This document shows, one piece after another, positions 16,693 to 24,872 of a stretch of DNA of 32,683 nt. Source of the stretch: CAZLAJ01 sp964644605. Its GTDB lineage: Bacteria; Patescibacteriota; Microgenomatia; UBA1406; GWC2-37-13. Below the pieces are notes generated by a model that searched no databases, had not been told where the DNA came from, and saw only the letters and a program-made list of their open reading frames with translations. Where the stretch lies: assembly GCA_964644605.1 (NCBI GenBank), contig CAZXWS010000007.1:1-32683 (forward strand), given 5' to 3'. A program made the position numbers and the translations under genes. Positions within the stretch are counted from its first letter, which is position 1. Each line of letters begins with the position of its first letter.

Positions 16693-17867
16693 TCACTCTC
16701 TTCCAATGCTTTGGTTTTTTCTTGTGTAATAAAATAATCGAGTATCAACAAAATAAGAATATTGAAAGATAAACCTATTAATGCTTGAAACTGATTGATA
16801 TAAAATAAAAAAAATTGAGTTAAAAATATTGATACTAGTACAGAACGCTTAAAGTACCGGAATGATTTGAGACGCGATTGTGTGTAATAGAAAACTCCTG
16901 TTAATACGAAAACTGTACTCAATATCGATGAAGTCAATCTTCCCCATTCTATAATTGTGAGATCGGGCAGATCTGCATTAAAAAATATTTCCCAGCAAAA
17001 TGCAAAAATAGATATCACCATAAACACATAGAGCAAAATACGTTTTATTGAAAGCTGAAATGACCCATAGCCTATTGCAATAAATAACAATACAGCACTC
17101 AGCAGTAACAAAATTGACAACTCGCTGATCCCTGGAAAATTCAATATGTTTACGACGAATGCAACAATAGATTGCAGAATAAAAAAAAGTAACACACTAT
17201 TCGCGAAGCCAGGCAGCTGAACAAATTTACGATATATTTCCCGCGCATACACCCGAAATCGCAGTAGTGGTTGAGAGCTTGGTGGTGTGGGAGCCACATC
17301 CCTTACGAGTTGTAACAGCGCCCGCGCAAGTGGATCTTTTTTTCCTGATTGTTTTAAATACATAATAGTCCGGTTTTTTTCTTCCTTATCCATATCATTA
17401 ATAACAGCTTCTTTAAACATCTCGAGCCCATTTACCAAATACTCTTTTTGAGAGTAAGAACTATGTTTATCGATAAACCGAAAACTTAAATAGAGAAGAA
17501 TAAAAATAATATAAAGTAGCGCAACAGTTGGTTGATAAAAATAGTTATTGTCACTTGTTATAAACTTGCCAAGTTCATCGATGAATGTACCAAAGCCTAT
17601 TCCACCGATTATAGACGCAAGATGGGTGGAAGTACGGTTTAAAAATGCAATCAAAATAACAAGCGCCATCATCATGAGAAAACCTCCAAATAACATGTGA
17701 GCAATATGAAAGTTGCCATGCCCGATTTTCGGGTAATGCATAATTTTCAAATAAAAGCGAATGACAAGCACTGATACAACAGCGGCTATGAGAAAATTTT
17801 CCAATAAGTATTCTGAGTCAATATTACGAATGAAAGGGCTTTCTGATATACGGAAGAACTTACTCAT
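16674..17867 (-). CDS. Conserved polytopic membrane protein, function unknown
   Basis: This 397-residue protein has about ten predicted membrane segments in two groups (about 28-135 and 225-380), separated by a soluble stretch (about 137-222) rich in charged residues. The motif GGIGFGTFIDELGKFIT (about 88-104) puts acidic and basic residues at a membrane boundary. I recall a similar motif in uncharacterised actinobacterial membrane proteins. The context gives no role. The start at 17867 is an ATG with a TATTAT box 10 nt upstream. The last 19 bp overlap the 3' end of the convergent nuclease gene. A transporter or membrane enzyme is possible but unsupported. Confidence 0.8.
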   Translation of the reverse strand: MSKFFRISESPFIRNIDSEYLLENFLIAAVVSVLVIRFYLKIMHYPKIGHGNFHIAHMLFGGFLMMMALVILIAFLNRTSTHLASIIGGIGFGTFIDELGKFITSDNNYFYQPTVALLYIIFILLYLSFRFIDKHSSYSQKEYLVNGLEMFKEAVINDMDKEEKNRTIMYLKQSGKKDPLARALLQLVRDVAPTPPSSQPLLRFRVYAREIYRKFVQLPGFANSVLLFFILQSIVAFVVNILNFPGISELSILLLLSAVLLFIAIGYGSFQLSIKRILLYVFMVISIFAFCWEIFFNADLPDLTIIEWGRLTSSILSTVFVLTGVFYYTQSRLKSFRYFKRSVLVSIFLTQFFLFYINQFQALIGLSFNILILLILDYFITQEKTKALEESDYSEDS

Positions 17868-17902
17868 ATATCTTTTGATAATAACACAATTTCACACTGA
17901 AG

Positions 17903-19741
17903 TTATTCTGATTTGAAGCTCGCTCTATTTGCTATTCTCCGATCTGCTTCTGTTAGATACCGTTTTCGAAGTCGTATATTTTTTGGTGTCACTTCCAACA
18001 TCTCATCATCATTGATAAAATCCAACGCTTGCTCCAGACTCAAAATAGTTGGCGGCTCAAGTATTACAGATACTCCTTCTCCACTGGAACGGTTATTAGT
18101 CAACTGTTTCGCTTTACACACATTTACTTCAATATCTTGTTCGCGGCTAGATACACCAACAATCATACCTTCATACACATCCACACCTGTACCGATAAAT
18201 AAAGTACCCCGTTCTTGTGCGTTACCCAACCCATATGTTAATGAAACCCCCGGTTTAACAGCTATTAAGGCACCATTTCGCACAGCTTCCATTTTGGGAC
18301 CTTTTGGTTCATAGCCTAAAAAGTATGTACTCATGAGCAGTGTTCCGCGAGTTTTGGTTAAAAGAGTACTGCGAATACCCAATAAATTTCCACTAGATAT
18401 TTTGTAGACAAGCCGAACAGTATCATTTGGCTCTGTAACCATATCAAGCATTTTACCTTTGCGTTTACCCAATTCTTCACTAACTAAACCCACATATTCT
18501 TTGTTAATATCAATAGTAACTTCTTCGTAAGGTTCACAAACTGTACCATCAACTGATTTATATATAACTTCCGGTTTTGATACTTGCAGTTCAAAGCCTT
18601 CACGACGCAATGTCTCAATTAACACAGCAAGATGTAACTCGCCTCTTCCATACACAATAAAGTTAATACCCTCAGGATCCTCTTCAATCCTTAAACCTAA
18701 ATTCGTTTCTTTTTCTTTTAATAACCGTTCGCGAATTTGACGAGATGTACCGTATTTTCCTTCTTTTCCGGCAAACGGGCTTGTATTGGGCCCAATTGTA
18801 ATTTTAATTGTTGGTTCTTCTACAGAAATTTTTGGTAAACTTTTGGGGAATGCTGGATTTGTTACTGTTTGTCCTATTGTAAGTTCTGGAATACCGGCAA
18901 TAGCAACGATATCGCCAGCCGTGACTTCGTCAACTTCTTTTTTTTGCAGTCCTTCAAATGTGTAAAGTTTCTGTGCTTTATACGTACCAACAATAACATC
19001 CTCATCCACCAGTGCCACTGTTTCATTTTTTTTCAATATTCCTTGATTTACTTTGCCTATACATAATTTGCCCACGTAATTATCATAATCCAGCGTAGAT
19101 ATAAGCATTTGGAATGGCTCTTGCTCATTCACTGCACTGTTTGGAACTTCACGCAAAATAGTGTCAAGTAGCGGCGCTAAATCACCGGGAGTATTTTCAT
19201 CATATACTTCGGGGACTGCATTAAATGTTTTACCATCTCTCCCGACAGCATAAAGTATTTCAAATTGCAGTGAGGACTCGTCATCTGCTAATTCTAAAAA
19301 TAAGTTTTCAACTTCAGAAATCACTTCTGCAGGACGTGCATCTCTTTTATCTATCTTATTAATCACTAAAATAATATTAAGTTTTCGCTGCAGTGCTTTT
19401 TTCAGTACGAACTTTGTTTGGGGTAATGGACCTTCAGCGGCGTCAACAAGAAGTATAGCTCCTGAAGCCATATTGATGGTACGTTCAACTTCACCGCCAA
19501 AATCTGCGTGTCCGGGAGTATCAATAATATTTATTTTGACATCTTTATAGAAAACAGAAGTGTTTTTAGCGAGAATTGTAATTCCTTTTTCACGCTCTAA
19601 TGCATTAGAGTCCATAATAAGACTCTCGCCCATTTCTTTCTGGTTTTCCCGAAATGTATGGGTTTGTTTTAATAGAGCGTCAACCAAGGTAGTTTTACCG
19701 TGATCAACGTGAGCGATGATGGCTATATTCTTAATTTCCAT
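17903..19741 (-). CDS. typA: Ribosome-associated GTPase TypA/BipA
   Basis: This 612-residue translational GTPase is of normal family length. It acts on the 50S subunit, often in ribosome assembly or stress response, including cold in model bacteria. The GTP-binding motifs are intact: HVDHGKTT (G1, residues 11-18), DTPGHADFGGEVERT (G3) and NKIDKRDARP (G4). Domains II, III and V and the TypA-specific C-terminus follow, ending in a basic helix. I chose the ATG at 19741 (MEIKNIAIIAH). An upstream in-frame ATG at 19792 lies in the promoter and would add 17 residues encoded by the leader hairpin. A terminator-like hairpin with eight U precedes the start codon by 3 nt, and there is no Shine-Dalgarno sequence. 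Confidence 0.97.
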   Translation of the reverse strand: MEIKNIAIIAHVDHGKTTLVDALLKQTHTFRENQKEMGESLIMDSNALEREKGITILAKNTSVFYKDVKINIIDTPGHADFGGEVERTINMASGAILLVDAAEGPLPQTKFVLKKALQRKLNIILVINKIDKRDARPAEVISEVENLFLELADDESSLQFEILYAVGRDGKTFNAVPEVYDENTPGDLAPLLDTILREVPNSAVNEQEPFQMLISTLDYDNYVGKLCIGKVNQGILKKNETVALVDEDVIVGTYKAQKLYTFEGLQKKEVDEVTAGDIVAIAGIPELTIGQTVTNPAFPKSLPKISVEEPTIKITIGPNTSPFAGKEGKYGTSRQIRERLLKEKETNLGLRIEEDPEGINFIVYGRGELHLAVLIETLRREGFELQVSKPEVIYKSVDGTVCEPYEEVTIDINKEYVGLVSEELGKRKGKMLDMVTEPNDTVRLVYKISSGNLLGIRSTLLTKTRGTLLMSTYFLGYEPKGPKMEAVRNGALIAVKPGVSLTYGLGNAQERGTLFIGTGVDVYEGMIVGVSSREQDIEVNVCKAKQLTNNRSSGEGVSVILEPPTILSLEQALDFINDDEMLEVTPKNIRLRKRYLTEADRRIANRASFKSE

Positions 19742-19744
19742 GTC

Positions 19745-19769
19745 AAAAAAAACACCGAGTAGTCTCGGC
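19745..19769 (-). terminator. Terminator-like hairpin plus U8 in the typA leader (possible attenuator)
   Basis: Reading the minus strand, GCCGAG-ACTA-CTCGGT forms a 6-bp stem (last pair G-U) with a 4-nt loop. It is followed by G and eight T, then GAC and the typA ATG. It lies downstream of the predicted -10, so it would be transcribed in the leader. It looks like an intrinsic terminator placed before the gene, or a structure gating translation initiation. Confidence 0.55.
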
Positions 19770-19782
19770 TTTTCTGTGCTAA

Positions 19783-19791
19783 ATTGTACCA
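19783..19791 (-). promoter_or_regulatory. Extended -10 promoter of typA
   Basis: On the minus strand TGG-TACAAT (19791-19783) is an extended -10. The predicted start near 19776 gives a leader of about 35 nt, nearly all of it hairpin and U tract. No convincing -35 is seen. Confidence 0.5.
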
Positions 19792-19866
19792 TACATATAC
19801 AAAAGAAGCTACCTACAACTGATTTTACGACAGTTAAGGTAACATCTTAGCTATAAATCATTAATC

Positions 19867-19896
19867 TTGCAACAGAGTCCAGAAATTTGCTACAAT
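19867..19896 (+). promoter_or_regulatory. Putative promoter of the MFS transporter gene
   Basis: TTGCAA (19867-19872), an 18-bp spacer and TACAAT (19891-19896) precede the ATG at 19913 by 16 nt, giving a leader of ~10 nt without a Shine-Dalgarno sequence. The stretch 19797-19866 between this and the typA promoter shows nothing else recognisable. Confidence 0.55.
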
Positions 19897-19912
19897 AAAA
19901 ATCTCAGCCAAG

Positions 19913-21145
19913 ATGATCAAACGAACCAAGCATACTATTTTAGATTTCCTTCCTGCACTGCAATCACCTAACTTTCGTTTATTTGTATACGGTCAAAGCA
20001 TATCACTTATCGGTACATGGCTTGCCAGTGTAGCCGAACAATGGCTCATATACCCTGTATTAACAAATAACAAATCGCTTATTGGAGTAGTTAGTGCACT
20101 AAACCTACTGCCCACGGCAGCTCTGGTTCTATTCGGTGGTGTCATTGCAGACCGTATTGATAAACGGAAAGCAAGCATATTTATACAAAGTGTTTTTGCC
20201 ATAATATCATTTATGCTAGGCATGCTTGTTTACACTCATAGTATTCAAATATGGCATGTCATGCTCGCAGCATTTATTTCGGGAATATTTTTCTCTCTCG
20301 ATATGCCAACACGAAATACATTAATGCTTGAACTCGTTGACAAAGAGCATTTCCCAAGTGCTCTCTCGCTGAATGCCGGTATGTTTAATACAGCACGCGC
20401 CATCGGACCGGCACTTGCTGGATTTCTCATTGCATGGACCGGAATCGCTTCAGCTTATTTCTTAAATGCTATTAGTTTTATCGCAGTTATTTTCAGTTTA
20501 TATTATCTAAAACTACCACTTCATGAAAATAAACATGAAGGTGTTCCCTTCATGAAAAATTTGAAGGAAGGACTTACGTTTATAAAAAACGATTCTATGA
20601 TGGTCACATTGCTTTCGTTAATGGCGCTCATTTCTGCTATTACCGCTCCTATAAATACATTATTCCCAATTTTTGCACATGATATTTTTAAAAAAGATGA
20701 ATTCGGGTTTGGGTTACTGCAAAGTGCTTTTGGATTTGGTGCAATGATAGCAGCATTTACTTTTGCAAAGCTTTTTGAACAAACAAAAAATAAAAAAAGA
20801 TTACTAATGCTTGGAATTACAGTTAGCGCAACATCAATGCTTTCATTTGCCACGACAACATCCTTCATCTTTGCATTATTCGCGCTCCTAATCGCTGGCT
20901 TCTCAGGTGGTATATTATTTGGCCTTATAAATTCATTAATACAACTTGAAACTCCTGCAGCGCTTCGAGGAAGAGTAATGAGTATTTATTCATTTGTATT
21001 ATTTGGATTTATGCCTATCGGATCTTTATTGCTGGGTGCAGCTCTTAAATATATATCCGCGCCATTAACTGTAGTAGTCTCTTCAGTTCTTATTATTATC
21101 ACTACATTTGCAGTAATTTTATCGCAGAAAAATTTTCTGAAGTAA
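19913..21145 (+). CDS. MFS transporter (MFS_3 / EntS-like exporter)
   Basis: This 410-residue inner-membrane protein has about 11-12 hydrophobic segments. The N-terminus has the typical start of the MFS_3 group (FRLFVYGQSISLIGTWL). The loop between helices 2 and 3 carries GGVIADRIDKRK, the MFS motif A. After helix 4 comes DMPTRNTLMLELV, followed by NTARAIGPALAGFLI in helix 5. These features match the EntS-like branch, whose members export siderophores, macrolides or other small molecules by proton antiport. The substrate cannot be predicted. It is a single-gene unit with its own promoter, and its stop lies 5 bp from that of the convergent helicase gene. Confidence 0.9.
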   Translation: MIKRTKHTILDFLPALQSPNFRLFVYGQSISLIGTWLASVAEQWLIYPVLTNNKSLIGVVSALNLLPTAALVLFGGVIADRIDKRKASIFIQSVFAIISFMLGMLVYTHSIQIWHVMLAAFISGIFFSLDMPTRNTLMLELVDKEHFPSALSLNAGMFNTARAIGPALAGFLIAWTGIASAYFLNAISFIAVIFSLYYLKLPLHENKHEGVPFMKNLKEGLTFIKNDSMMVTLLSLMALISAITAPINTLFPIFAHDIFKKDEFGFGLLQSAFGFGAMIAAFTFAKLFEQTKNKKRLLMLGITVSATSMLSFATTTSFIFALFALLIAGFSGGILFGLINSLIQLETPAALRGRVMSIYSFVLFGFMPIGSLLLGAALKYISAPLTVVVSSVLIIITTFAVILSQKNFLK

Positions 21146-21150
21146 TGTAC

Positions 21151-22929
21151 TTACCATTCATTATTCTCTTCATTTTCTATAAATCGTGACTTCATGCTTT
21201 CATTGCGTCTTCCAAATATAAAACGTCTTCGGGCACAGGTAATATATAGTTTTTTTTGGGCTCTTGTAATACCGACATAAAACAAACGTCTTTCTTCTTC
21301 TAGCTCCAATATACTGTTTATAGCCCGTGAATGAGGCAGTAACCCTTCCTCAAGTCCGACAATAAAAACATAGGGAAATTCCAGCCCTTTCGCCTGGTGT
21401 AATGTCATAAGTCGCACACCATCACCGCCGTCTTTCTTCTCACCTTCAAAATATTCTGACTCGACGAGCGCCACTTGCTCCAAAAAATCAACTAAATCGG
21501 GGAAATTTAAAGCTACAGACTTCAACTCTTTAATGTTCTCTAGTCGTGCATAATCCTCTGGATCTTCTTGGTTATAGAGATCTAAATACTTTGTCAGTTC
21601 AAATACTTTTTCCATAAGTTCGACTGTGTTTAGTTGATCAATGTTACTTTTAATTTCAGAATACACCTGTTTAAACAGGTCCCACTTACGTTTCCCCAGC
21701 TTTTGGATGCGTTGGGTTGCTATTTCATCATTTGGGTTAATAAACAGACGCAAATATGACAGGACATCTTTTATTTCTTTTCTATCATAGAAGCGCGTAC
21801 CACCAATCAAAACATAGGGTATTCCATAATGCAATAAAGCCTCTTCTATAACTCGGGATTGAGCATTGGTTCTATACAAGACTGCAAAAGATGAATAAGG
21901 CCTGTTATCATTTTTTAAACGCTCTATTTCTGAAATCACAAACAGTGCCTCATCCTGTTCATTATCCGCATCATAGTAAGATACTTCTTCTCCTTTAAAA
22001 TTGGTAGTATGAAGTTGTAAGATAGGATGCGTTTGGTTCTTAGATATCACATCATACGCCAGATCAAGTATTGTCTGTGAGGATCTGTAATTTTGCTCAA
22101 GATAAAACAATTTTGCATCTGGAAAATCTTCTTGAAACTTTTCTAAATTTCGAATATCAGCCCCTCGCCAGGAGTAAATACTTTGAGAAAAATCACCGAC
22201 GATTGTAACGTTTTGATGTTTTTCGCCTAAAAGCTTGGTCAGTATATACTGTGCATAATTAGTGTCCTGAAACTCATCTACGAGTAAAAACGGATACCTA
22301 TTTTGATATTTATCCAATACTTCTGGAAAACGCATAAATAACTGTGAGACTTTCATAATTAAATCATCAAAATCCAAAGCTTTATTTTTTATCAATTGCT
22401 CTTCATATTTCTGGTATATTTCCGCAACATACGACGAATTATAATCTGAGAATAGTTCTAGATATCGATCAGGAGTTACTAAATGATTTTTTGCTGCTGA
22501 AATCCTATACGACACATAAGAAGGAGTTATCCGTTTTTGATCGTACATCTTTAAAATATTCTTGATTAAAGTAGTTTGATCATCGTCATCATAAATAGTA
22601 AAACTTCTCTCAATACCCATGTGTTCTCCATCTCTTCGTAGCACCATTGCACAAAACGAGTGAAAGGTACCAACATATCCAATATGATTTTTTAGTCCTA
22701 AATACCTATGTATTCTTTCTTTCATCTCATTTGCTGCTTTATTAGTGAACGTAATCATCATGATAGACTCTGGATTAACCTTCTGCTTCTGCGCTATATA
22801 AAGGACTTTACTTACAAGTACTCTCGTCTTTCCTGATCCCGCACCAGCCAAAATGACAGAAGGACCTTTCCAGTGCTCGACTGCTTCACATTGTTTTTCG
22901 TTTAATTCGTCAAGTATACTTTTTTGCAT
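21151..22929 (-). CDS. UvrD/PcrA-type superfamily 1A DNA helicase, compact form
   Basis: This 592-residue 3'-5' helicase carries all SF1A motifs: AGAGSGKT (Walker A, 28-35), FTNKAANEMKER (Ia), VDEFQDTN (Walker B, D218-E219), GDFSQSIYSWRGA (III), LEQNYRSSQTI (IV), LMTLHQAKGLEFPYVF (V) and LFYVGITRAQKKLY (VI). UvrD and PcrA are usually ~720 residues. Here the region after IKDVLSYLRLFINP that normally forms the 2B subdomain is shortened. The family's NVPKRGIG stretch is not visible, and the C-terminal tail after motif VI is short. Roles would be excision repair and removal of RecA or RNA polymerase. Its -10 box overlaps that of divergent tpiA. Confidence 0.93.
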   Translation of the reverse strand: MQKSILDELNEKQCEAVEHWKGPSVILAGAGSGKTRVLVSKVLYIAQKQKVNPESIMMITFTNKAANEMKERIHRYLGLKNHIGYVGTFHSFCAMVLRRDGEHMGIERSFTIYDDDDQTTLIKNILKMYDQKRITPSYVSYRISAAKNHLVTPDRYLELFSDYNSSYVAEIYQKYEEQLIKNKALDFDDLIMKVSQLFMRFPEVLDKYQNRYPFLLVDEFQDTNYAQYILTKLLGEKHQNVTIVGDFSQSIYSWRGADIRNLEKFQEDFPDAKLFYLEQNYRSSQTILDLAYDVISKNQTHPILQLHTTNFKGEEVSYYDADNEQDEALFVISEIERLKNDNRPYSSFAVLYRTNAQSRVIEEALLHYGIPYVLIGGTRFYDRKEIKDVLSYLRLFINPNDEIATQRIQKLGKRKWDLFKQVYSEIKSNIDQLNTVELMEKVFELTKYLDLYNQEDPEDYARLENIKELKSVALNFPDLVDFLEQVALVESEYFEGEKKDGGDGVRLMTLHQAKGLEFPYVFIVGLEEGLLPHSRAINSILELEEERRLFYVGITRAQKKLYITCARRRFIFGRRNESMKSRFIENEENNEW

Positions 22930-22933
22930 AGAC

Positions 22934-22943
22934 TATAATTATA
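22934..22943. promoter_or_regulatory. Palindrome carrying overlapping divergent -10 boxes (helicase / tpiA)
   Basis: The gap between the divergent genes is only 20 bp. It contains TATAATTATA, a perfect palindrome. TATAAT for tpiA is 22934-22939, ending 10 nt before its ATG at 22950. TATAAT for the helicase is 22943-22938 on the minus strand, ending 8 nt before its ATG at 22929. The two boxes share 2 bp. Clear -35 elements are not visible on either side. Confidence 0.55.
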
Positions 22944-22949
22944 AATGAT

Positions 22950-23594
22950 ATGAAGTACATTATCGCTAATTGGAAAGCACATAAATCTATTATAGAAACT
23001 GAAGAATGGCTTAATATTTTTTTAAACTATTATACCGTCCGTCAGGATATAACTGTAATAATATGTCCACCTTTTCCTCTGCTTTATCCTCTTTCAAAAA
23101 AAATTCACTCTTTCCAAAACATATTTTTAGGTGCTCAAAATGTGTCAGCAACCGAAGAAGGTGCATTTACAGGTGAAGTGCCGGCAAAAGTATTACAGGA
23201 CTTGGTTGATTATTGCATAGTTGGACATAGCGAAAGACGCAAATATTATCACGAAACAAACGAAGAAATAACGAAAAAAATAAGCCAATTGAAAAAATAT
23301 AATATTCAACCAATTCTCTGTATCAGTAAAAAGGAAGAACTAAATATGGATGCTCATTTTATAGCTTATGAACCATTGCAAGCCATTGGTAGTGGTAAAA
23401 ATGCAGAGGCACAGGAAGTCGAAGAAACTAAGAAATCCTTTAATTTAAATACTGATATTATATTTATTTATGGTGGAAGTGTAAACGAAAAAAATGCCTA
23501 CACTTACTTTGAGACAGGTGGAGTACAAGGCTTACTCATAGGCACTGCTTCGCTTGATCCTATTGAATTTTCTTCACTAATTCGTAACATCTAA
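22950..23594 (+). CDS. tpiA: Triosephosphate isomerase, shortened
   Basis: This 214-residue glycolytic enzyme interconverts dihydroxyacetone phosphate and glyceraldehyde 3-phosphate. Active-site residues are present: N7 and K9 in ANWKAH, H93 in VGHSERR, E141 in AYEPLQAIGSG, and the phosphate-binding YGGSV and LLIGTASL segments. Bacterial TIM is about 250 residues. Most of the missing length lies between C124 and E141, where the region normally following CVGE is reduced to a short link, giving a size close to archaeal TIM. The HSERR signature is bacterial-like. It is a single-gene unit transcribed from the divergent region shared with the helicase gene. Confidence 0.93.
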   Translation: MKYIIANWKAHKSIIETEEWLNIFLNYYTVRQDITVIICPPFPLLYPLSKKIHSFQNIFLGAQNVSATEEGAFTGEVPAKVLQDLVDYCIVGHSERRKYYHETNEEITKKISQLKKYNIQPILCISKKEELNMDAHFIAYEPLQAIGSGKNAEAQEVEETKKSFNLNTDIIFIYGGSVNEKNAYTYFETGGVQGLLIGTASLDPIEFSSLIRNI

Positions 23595-23599
23595 ATTCT

Positions 23600-24181
23600 C
23601 TAAAAAAGGAAGGCTACAAAAATTAACGTAGATGAAACAGCAAACATAATAAGTGTGTTTTGAAATAGACCCGTACGTGGCAATGACTTTAGTTTCGCCA
23701 CAGTTGCTGAGGGTGAGGCAATACTGGTAAGTCCACCATTATCTATTGTGTTCGTGGATGCAGTAGGATTAACACCAGTTATCGCGAGGATTGTGGGATC
23801 TATACTGGGACCGACTGTTGGTGAAAGCGGAGGATTTTTATACCCTAAAATTATTTCCGTTGGCGACGGACTCATCGTGTTGGTATCCACTCCACCGATT
23901 CCCGCCTTGACTGACGAAGTAGGGCTTGGATTAACAGTAATTGGAGCTAGTGTTGATCCAGGAGCATCAGTCGTTGCCGGATTATTAGAAAGATTGTTCT
24001 GATTGTTTAATACTAACGTTTTAGTATAGGTTTGTGTTGAAGCCTTTACCTTTTGAGTCTGAGTATTCGTGTCTTCAGTCGAGGAATTACTAAATAATGT
24101 TATATATCCAGCAAAAGAGACAAGCAATACGATAATAATAACTAAAATACCACTTATGATTTTTTTATTTTTTGCAAACAT
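23600..24181 (-). CDS. Ser/Thr/Pro-rich surface protein with C-terminal LPRTG motif
   Basis: This 193-residue protein has an N-terminal membrane or signal segment (about 5-26), then ~130 residues rich in Thr, Ser, Pro and Asn, probably an extended wall-spanning region. The C-terminus has LPRTG followed by a hydrophobic helix that runs to the last residue (FVAFLF). LPRTG fits the LPxTG consensus of sortase substrates, and a sortase is encoded at 8.1 kb. The usual basic tail after the hydrophobic helix is missing. I chose the ATG at 24181, 13 nt after the upstream stop. An ATG at 24214 would add 11 residues and overlap the upstream gene. Function beyond surface display is unknown. Confidence 0.75.
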   Translation of the reverse strand: MFAKNKKIISGILVIIIVLLVSFAGYITLFSNSSTEDTNTQTQKVKASTQTYTKTLVLNNQNNLSNNPATTDAPGSTLAPITVNPSPTSSVKAGIGGVDTNTMSPSPTEIILGYKNPPLSPTVGPSIDPTILAITGVNPTASTNTIDNGGLTSIASPSATVAKLKSLPRTGLFQNTLIMFAVSSTLIFVAFLF

Positions 24182-24194
24182 AGTAAAACGATCA

Positions 24195-24836
24195 TTATTC
24201 ACCAAGCCAGCCATCCACTTTTGAATGCAGCTGCGCTTGAATGTTAAGCACTGCTTCTGCTGTGGCTACTGTATAAGTTATAAAGTAAATATTATGTTTT
24301 GGATCGTAACGATCTGTGACTTCAGCTTTTTTCCAATCGAGCGTATTTACTTTAATACGAGCCATATCAACATCCGTCTCCTTAATTTTTTCAATGCCTA
24401 TGATAATAGTATCTCCTTTCTTTACTTTATTCAAATCTGAGTCGCTCAATGTTACAAAATTATTATCTAGAACTCTTATACCTCCTGAGCTCACGAGCCG
24501 CATCGCGAGGGATGGTGAGATGGTAGCAACTTTATTTTTTGTAGTATTCGAAAAATCCCATAATGCAAGAAGGCCGAAAAAAATCAATAAAATAATAAGC
24601 CCAATAATAACATAACTATTTGTTTTTTTAATAGGCCTACCTTTTTTGTTTGCGTATACAGTTGGAGCAGTAATATTTATCTTCATATTCTCCTTAAAAT
24701 CAGGAATTGAGGGTTTGGTAGATTTTTTTCGCTGCACTTTTAACAGATAAAATTCGTACCCTAAGAACCCTAAAGTAATAATAAAAAAGAAGAGACTAAT
24801 TCTATTTACAGAAGTCACTAACAGAGATATATCCAT
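24195..24836 (-). CDS. Two-helix membrane protein with extracytoplasmic domain, unknown function
   Basis: This 213-residue protein has a hydrophobic segment near the N-terminus (about 8-30) and a second one at about 74-94. A basic Lys-rich loop with KKGRPIKK lies between them. The last ~115 residues are soluble and beta-rich, with GDTIIIGIEKIKETDVD, and should face outside. I recognise no family. The ATG at 24836 is supported by a good promoter ending 6 nt before it; a GTG at 24881 would overlap the upstream gene. It sits between the two PxTG-type genes and is followed by the LPRTG gene, so it may help present or process these surface proteins (inference from position). Confidence 0.72.
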   Translation of the reverse strand: MDISLLVTSVNRISLFFFIITLGFLGYEFYLLKVQRKKSTKPSIPDFKENMKINITAPTVYANKKGRPIKKTNSYVIIGLIILLIFFGLLALWDFSNTTKNKVATISPSLAMRLVSSGGIRVLDNNFVTLSDSDLNKVKKGDTIIIGIEKIKETDVDMARIKVNTLDWKKAEVTDRYDPKHNIYFITYTVATAEAVLNIQAQLHSKVDGWLGE

Positions 24837-24842
24837 ATATGT

Positions 24843-24872
24843 ATTGTAGGTGAAAAGAAGACTAAAATGCAA
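24843..24872 (-). promoter_or_regulatory. Predicted leaderless promoter inside the end of the Fn3 gene
   Basis: On the minus strand, TTGCAT (24872-24867), an 18-bp spacer and TACAAT (24848-24843) end 6 nt before the ATG at 24836. Transcription would begin at about the start codon. It would let the two downstream genes be expressed separately from the rpsT-pil operon. Confidence 0.58.

Noticed and set aside
19742..19792. Longer TypA start at the ATG at 19792
   Set aside because: It lies in the predicted -10 region and would add 17 residues encoded by the leader hairpin. Family homology begins at MEIKNIAIIAH.
23748..24002. Plus-strand ORF opposite the LPRTG protein
   Set aside because: It is antisense to a Ser/Thr/Pro-rich coding region whose composition keeps the opposite frame open. 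No start signal or recognisable domain is seen.
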